A stretch of DNA of 64,000 nucleotides from Paenibacillus ihumii (GTDB lineage Bacteria; Bacillota; Bacilli; Paenibacillales; Paenibacillaceae). The stretch lies in contig NZ_LN884295.1 of the NCBI RefSeq assembly GCF_001403875.1, positions 62,001-126,000 on the forward strand, written 5' to 3'. The notes under the pieces are model-generated. The model had not been told where the DNA came from and did no database searches. It saw only the letters and a list, made by a program, of their open reading frames with translations. The number at the start of each line of letters is the position of its first letter. The first letter of the stretch is position 1. A program made the position numbers and the translations under genes. Shown in pieces: positions 59,586 through 64,000 of the stretch.

Positions 59586-61353
59586 CCTCGTCCTCTCCTT
59601 GTCTATATGGAATGCGAATATGAATTGTCGTCCCGACATTCGGTTCGCTGTCGATGCGAATTCCCCACTCGGGGCCGAAGGTCAGCTTGATGCGTTCCTC
59701 AATGTTGGACAGCCCGATGCCCTTGCCCCGCGTCTGGACCCTGCCGCCCCTGAGCTCTGTCAGAAATTCCGGCGTCATTCCCGGACCGTCATCCTCCACG
59801 CGGATATCGAGCCCCCCACCGCGCTCTGCCGATTCTTCAACAATGATACGGATACGGCAGGGCTCGATCCTTGGCTCCAGAGCGTAATGAATGGCATTCT
59901 CGAGCAGGGGCTGGAGCGTCATTTTGGGAATCAGCGCGTCCAGGTATTCATCCGGCACCTCAAGGCGGAAGTCCAGCCTCTCCTCGAAGCGGATGCGCTG
60001 AATCGTCACATAGCTGCGCACGATATCGAGCTCCGATTGCAAGGTAATCAGGCTGGTTCCATCGCTCAGCGAGCTGCGCAGCAGGAAGCCGAGCGATTCT
60101 ACCATTTGCGAAATTTGCGTCTGCCGGTTCACTTTGGCCAGCCAGTTGATCGAATCGAGCGTATTATATAGAAAATGCGGATTGATCTGAGCTTGAAGCG
60201 CTCTCAATTCACTTTCGCGAATGACCAGCTGCTTGGCGTAATTTTGGTTAATCAGCTCGCGGATGCGCTGAATCATCATTTTAAAGGTGCGCTGCAGATG
60301 CTCCACCTCGGTCTGCGATGTCCGGGGGACCTCGCCCAGCGACTGCTCCTCCAAATTGTCGAGGTCGCCCTTCTCGATTTTGCGCATCTTCTTGATCAGC
60401 TGCTCAATCGGCCGTGTAATGCTGCGCGACAGCTTGACTCCCAGTCCGATGCCGATCAGCAGAATCAATACAAAGATCATCGTCACCAGATCCTTCACGA
60501 ACGAGATCGTGCGGAACATGCTGTCAAACGGAGTCATGTTCAAGTAGGTCCAGCCTAAACCGGATGATTTGACGCGCGTAAAAAAGTACTTGTTCCCCCC
60601 CACCGTCGTTAACCCGTAGGATTCAGAGCGCACCAGTTCATCGGCAATTTCCTCCTCCGGAATAAGCGGGGTGTCGGGATAGATGATTTTGCTCCCGTCG
60701 GTAATGATGAGATGGCTGTCGTCTCCGCCGCTCTGCACGTAATCCTCCATGATCCGCTCTTTGCGGAAGCGGATGATGAGCGTGCCGAGGTTGTCCCGCG
60801 GAAAGGTCGTCCCGCTGTACGACCTGATCTGCCGGACAGCATACAGCGAACGGTCGCTGCCGACGTACCATACGTTCGCCCCGTCCGCGGACTCCGCGAT
60901 CGCGATGAGCTCGGCCTGCAGGTCCTGCGCCATGCCTGCGCGGTTGCCACCAAGCATGGCATGCCGCTCCGGATCGATAACCATGATCGAATACACGAAC
61001 TTCTCGGAGCCGGCAATCAAGGTGAGTCGATCCATTATTTTTTTGCGCTGAATGGCCTTCTGGTAAGACGTGGCGCCATCTACCTTAAGGCTGGCCAGGC
61101 TCTGCTGCAGCTGCTCATCGGAGAACACCCGGAACGACAGCTCCTCCTGCCCCCGCAGCTGGTTCTCAATCCCGAGCGCGGAGCTGTTCAGCACCTGGGA
61201 CGTTCGTTCGTACATCTGCCGGTCGTACAGATCGGTTACGTATTTTAGCGCGATCCAATATAGCGAGAAGCTGACGATCATCAGCAGCGTGATCAAGACC
61301 AGCATCTTGTGATAGATGCCAGCCTCCTTGAATATTCCGCGAATTTTCCCCAT
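59578..61353 (-). CDS. YesM-like sensor histidine kinase
   Basis: The 591-residue kinase has a first helix (residues ~15-40), an extracellular dCACHE-like sensing domain, a second helix near 290-310, HAMP, the His_kinase domain (ALQAQINPHFLYNTLDSINWL with the His) and an ATPase domain (VEDDGPGMTPEFL, GKGIGLSNIEERI). Such kinases sense pectin fragments and work with YesN. GAGGTGG eight bases before the ATG at 61353 decides the start; a GTG at 61365 is part of that site. Confidence 0.93.
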   Translation of the reverse strand: MGKIRGIFKEAGIYHKMLVLITLLMIVSFSLYWIALKYVTDLYDRQMYERTSQVLNSSALGIENQLRGQEELSFRVFSDEQLQQSLASLKVDGATSYQKAIQRKKIMDRLTLIAGSEKFVYSIMVIDPERHAMLGGNRAGMAQDLQAELIAIAESADGANVWYVGSDRSLYAVRQIRSYSGTTFPRDNLGTLIIRFRKERIMEDYVQSGGDDSHLIITDGSKIIYPDTPLIPEEEIADELVRSESYGLTTVGGNKYFFTRVKSSGLGWTYLNMTPFDSMFRTISFVKDLVTMIFVLILLIGIGLGVKLSRSITRPIEQLIKKMRKIEKGDLDNLEEQSLGEVPRTSQTEVEHLQRTFKMMIQRIRELINQNYAKQLVIRESELRALQAQINPHFLYNTLDSINWLAKVNRQTQISQMVESLGFLLRSSLSDGTSLITLQSELDIVRSYVTIQRIRFEERLDFRLEVPDEYLDALIPKMTLQPLLENAIHYALEPRIEPCRIRIIVEESAERGGGLDIRVEDDGPGMTPEFLTELRGGRVQTRGKGIGLSNIEERIKLTFGPEWGIRIDSEPNVGTTIHIRIPYRQGEDEDV

Positions 61354-61905
61354 CAAGATGGCCACCTCGTTTTTAAAGGTCGATTCATGCTAATCGTCTC
61401 TTGTTGCGGCAGCATGCTGTTGGACGGGCTGATCTATGAGCTGTGGTTGGACTATGTAGAACTGTTATACACCGATTGTCTTATGTCTCGGACAATGATC
61501 TAGACTCTCCCCGCTGTGTCTCAGGTTATAGTTGCACTGATTGATAAGACTGTGTTTCATTGGCTGTGCTATAGACTGATTTGGGGCTATTTAATAAACT
61601 GTTTCGTGAACTATTTTATATTACTATATAATATACGTACTTTTATCGATATTTTACATAATTAATTAGCCTCGGGATACCCATCGAAGTATCTAATCCA
61701 TGCTATGAATAACAAATTTTGCTCCACATTTTCTAATAAAAACGGGGCCCCGCCATCCTCTCGCAGATGTTCTCGGGCGCCCCTAGCTGGCGTCCGATGC
61801 AGCCATGCTTAATACGAGCTCATGCTGAAAACCAGAGTTTTCGTGAACTGCGTCTCGATGATGGAGTAGTCTGGTTCAAGCGCAAGCATTTCTCCATGAA
61901 AGCTA

Positions 61906-62085
61906 ACGGACAGAGAAGGCGCTATTTCCTCATTTTCTCCTATTTTGGGACTTTATCGGACACAGAAGACGTTATTTGCTGCTTTTCGTCCTATTTTCAC
62001 CCCAATTTGGCTAAATAGCGGAACCTAGGTCCGTTGCCCCCGAAATTTTGCGATTTTTGCGCCAATAGCGGAACCAGTGTCCGTA
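61906..62085. repeat. Short direct repeats in the intergenic region
   Basis: Two units of about 42 bases (CGGACAGAGAAGGCGCTATTT and CGGACACAGAAGACGTTATTT, then TTTTCTCCTATTTT / TTTTCGTCCTATTTT) follow each other near 61907 and 61957. Then AATAGCGGAACC-tag-GTCCG and AATAGCGGAACCagtGTCCG occur near 62014 and 62064. No gene was found in 61366-62190. Confidence 0.65.
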
Positions 62086-62190
62086 ACGATCCCCCCTCTG
62101 AGTCCAAGCAAAGTTACTGAGGAAACTACATGCTGCCGAGGGCACTACAAAGTTACTACGCTGTATGGGGACTTGGGGGGGACTTGGGGG

Positions 62191-62700
62191 GACTTCGGGA
62201 TGGTGAAAGTTACAATGACGCAGTAAGGGTGCCTCGGGACGGGAATAGTTACTATGACGATGCAAAGGTGCCTCGGGAGGGGAAAAGTCACTATGACGAT
62301 GCATGGTTACCTCGGGACGGGGATGTCACTATGACGATGCAAAGGTGCCTCGGGACAGGGAAGTCACTATGACGATGTAACGGTACATCTGGACGGGAAA
62401 AGTCACTATGACGATGCAAAGGTACCTCGGGACGGGGAAGTCACTATGACGATGCAACGGTACCTCGGGATGGTGAAAGTTACAATGACGCAGTAAGGGT
62501 GCCTCGGGACGGGAATAGTTACTATGACGATGCAAAGGTTCCTCGGGACGGGGAAAGTTACTATGACGATGCAACGGTACCTCGGGACGGGGAAGTTACT
62601 ATGACGATGCAACGGTACCTCGGGACGGGGAAAGTTACTATGACGATGCAAAGGTGCCTCAGGACGGGGATGTCACTATGACGATGCAAGTTACTAAAAG
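62191..62700. repeat. Tandem array of ~38-bp units with a 270-bp higher-order repeat
   Basis: About 13 units with core AGTYACTATGACGATGCAA, MGGTRCCTCGGGACGGGGAA follow one another. A stretch beginning TCGGGATGGTGAAAGTTAC appears at 62195 and again at 62465, 270 bases apart, with about 75 identical bases. So single units and a group of seven were duplicated. All frames through it give only repetitive sequence, so it is not coding. Confidence 0.88.
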
Positions 62701-62741
62701 TGCAGCCACTGTACAAACGACACTGCATAGTTACTACCACA

Positions 62742-62802
62742 CAAAAAAGCAAGGCCATCTCCGATCAATTCAACTCTCTTGATCTTTGGAGATAGCCTTG
62801 CT
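62742..62802 (-). terminator. Long terminator between the two repeat arrays
   Basis: AGCAAGGCCATCTCC (62748-62762) pairs with GGAGATAGCCTTGCT (62788-62802), with GATCAA/TTGATC inside; on the minus strand TTTTTTG follows. It is the first terminator downstream of the azoreductase gene. Confidence 0.85.
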
Positions 62803-62900
62803 GCATAGGATTGTACCGTATAGATAAATCCTTCACGTATACCCAAACGGGGTGATGCATACCCCGTACAGGATGGACGTAACCTAACACCATAAGATGC

Positions 62901-63385
62901 CTGAAGTTAGACGATATCCTACCATAGTGAGCCGTGACCTTCAATGTCAGGCGGTGTCCCACTATGGTGAACCATGACCTTCAATGTCAGGCGGTGTCCC
63001 ACTATGGTGAACCGTGACCTTCATGTCAGGCGGTGTCCCACCATGGTGAGCCGTGACCTTCAATGTCAGGCGGTGTCCCACCATGGTGAGCCGTGACCTT
63101 CAATGTCAAGCGGTGTCCCACCATGGTGAGCCGTGACCTTCAATGTCAAGCGGTGTGCCGCCATGGTGAGCCGTGACCTTCAATGTCAGGCGGTGTCCCA
63201 CCATGGTGAACCGTGACCTTCAATGTCAGGCGGTGTGCCGCCATGTGAGACCGTGCCTTCCACTGTTAGGAGATGTACTCTCCATGTTGAGCCGCCCTTC
63301 CTTGGTTAGGCGATATCCTCCCCATGTTGGAGCGGGATCTTCCTCGTTAAGCGATGTACCCCTTATTGGGCCATGCCTTCCATGG
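62901..63385. repeat. Tandem array of ~40-bp units
   Basis: The unit GTGAGCCGTGACCTTCAATG, TCAGGCGGTGTCCCACCATG is repeated without spacers at 40-base steps (62931, 62971, 63011, 63050, 63090 and so on). The centre is nearly identical; the ends (62880-62930 and 63250-63385) are worn copies. No gene was found between the azoreductase stop and the terminator at 62802, so the array lies in what would be its message tail. Confidence 0.88.
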
Positions 63386-63414
63386 TGCATACCCGGGCTA
63401 GTGGGCTCCGCGCA

Positions 63415-64000
63415 TTAATTTACAGCCAATTTGGAAGCAGCCTCGGCTACGCGGCGCAGGCCATCCTCGATGATCTCGCTGGCTTTAGCCGGCATGGCGT
63501 TATGTCCTTCGATAACCACTTCATCAAGGATTTGCATGCCGAATACGCCGCCGAATACGCTGCGCATATAGTTAACGGCCATTTCCATCGGCGCTGTTTC
63601 AGGTGTGGAATAGATGCCGCCGCGAGCGCTCAGGAAGATAGCCTTCTTGTGTGTCATCAACGGAACTAGCTGGCCTTCTTCATTATATTTAAATGCGTAA
63701 CCTGCTGCATAGACGTAATCGATAAAGGTTTGCAGTTTCGCCGGGATCGTCAGGTTCCACAGCGGGAACGCGAATACAACGACATCAGCCGCGCTGAATG
63801 CGTCCATTGCTTTTTGTTTGGCTGCCAGAATGCGGCTTTCTACATCGGTGAGCTCGCCGCCGTTTTGCATTTTGCCGAAGGCGTTGAACAGATCCTGGCC
63901 GAAGTAAGGCATATCCTCCTCGAATACGTCAAACGTAGTCACGTTCAGGTTTTCCTTGCCTTTAACAGCCTCCATAAACGCTTCATACATTCTGCTGGAC
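63415..64000 (-). CDS. azoR: FMN-dependent NADH azoreductase (5' end outside window)
   Basis: The visible part, about 195 residues, lacks the first about 20 residues, as the frame is open to base 64000. It belongs to the flavodoxin-like AzoR family: DVVVFAFPLWNLTIPAKLQTF, the FMN-binding AIFLSARGGIYS and FGMQIL. These enzymes reduce quinones and azo compounds with NADH and protect against electrophiles. No terminator is near its stop; the first one lies 610 bases downstream past a 40-bp repeat array. Confidence 0.92.
   Translation of the reverse strand, partial: SSRMYEAFMEAVKGKENLNVTTFDVFEEDMPYFGQDLFNAFGKMQNGGELTDVESRILAAKQKAMDAFSAADVVVFAFPLWNLTIPAKLQTFIDYVYAAGYAFKYNEEGQLVPLMTHKKAIFLSARGGIYSTPETAPMEMAVNYMRSVFGGVFGMQILDEVVIEGHNAMPAKASEIIEDGLRRVAEAASKLAVN

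Noticed and set aside
62011..62758. Reading frames full of His/Arg/Pro and Val-Ile repeats over the 38-bp array
   Set aside because: They appear on both strands because the unit lacks stops; there is no ribosome site and no protein family, so they are products of the repeat.
62901..63385. CRISPR array
   Set aside because: The 40-bp units follow one another without unique spacers, the ends are worn copies and no cas gene is present.

Overview
The window looks like chromosomal DNA from a Paenibacillus-type member of the Bacillales. The GC content is in the middle 50s. Genes are preceded by strong AGGAGG ribosome sites, and GTG or TTG starts are common. Sigma-A promoters (TTGACA/TATAAT) and intrinsic terminators are easy to see. 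The gene content also fits: YesMN sensor/regulator pairs with CUT1 sugar importers, a long type-2 peptide deformylase, YqkE, HflX, PpaC and a ydaO-class riboswitch. No rRNA, tRNA, CRISPR array, phage or insertion sequence was found.

Layout. 1-6141 (minus): an ABC export operon with two ATPases and three membrane proteins, one carrying an aminopeptidase-like domain without its zinc motif, and with an ECF sigma factor in the middle. 6330-9357: AEC transporter, peptide deformylase, YqkE, and a stand-alone PemK/MazF toxin-like protein. 9376-9646: a promoter followed by two related structured RNA units with terminators, a likely non-coding RNA locus. 9681-15966: a metallo-beta-lactamase/TetR operon with two perfect operators, an MMPL exporter with its own TetR, a YneQ-like protein and a SulP transporter. 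16212-29976: signalling genes (multi-PAS hybrid kinase, OmpR/histidine-kinase pair), MFS transporter, PpaC, HflX behind a leader that looks like an attenuator with leader peptides, two membrane proteins, an SDR enzyme, a ring-cleaving dioxygenase and a small AT-rich gene.

30150-34743 (minus) is deoxynucleoside salvage (deoC, deoB, deoD, pdp), interrupted by a repeat-rich gap. 34973-37533 is an MFS transporter with a winged-helix regulator. 37692-39192 is a radical-SAM lysine-aminomutase-family gene behind a c-di-AMP (ydaO) riboswitch with two terminators. 39225-40275 is a Fur-controlled operon (small membrane peptide, ankyrin protein, IsdG-like haem monooxygenase). 40300-41806 holds a stem-forming repeat and a broken sensor kinase.

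The most interesting region is 43024-51681 (minus), a peptide-natural-product cluster. A GAF-LuxR regulator precedes a C39 peptidase/ABC exporter, an HlyD-type adaptor, a precursor with four TTxxxxEE repeats (the plesiocin-type graspetide signature), an ATP-grasp ligase, a 31-residue membrane peptide, a Blp-like class II bacteriocin and an M48 membrane protease. The graspetide precursor and the bacteriocin share the leader ending IDGGG, so one transporter-protease probably exports both. Two almost identical palindromic sites stand at the same distance from -10 boxes in front of the exporter operon and the small-peptide/bacteriocin operon.

51955-61353 (minus) is a rhamnogalacturonan-use operon: YesM/YesN-type pair, solute-binding lipoprotein, two permeases, acetylesterase, GH105 hydrolase and a sensory-rhodopsin-transducer-family protein. 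61354-63414 is non-coding and holds two large tandem-repeat arrays (units of about 38 and 40 bp). The window ends inside an azoreductase gene.
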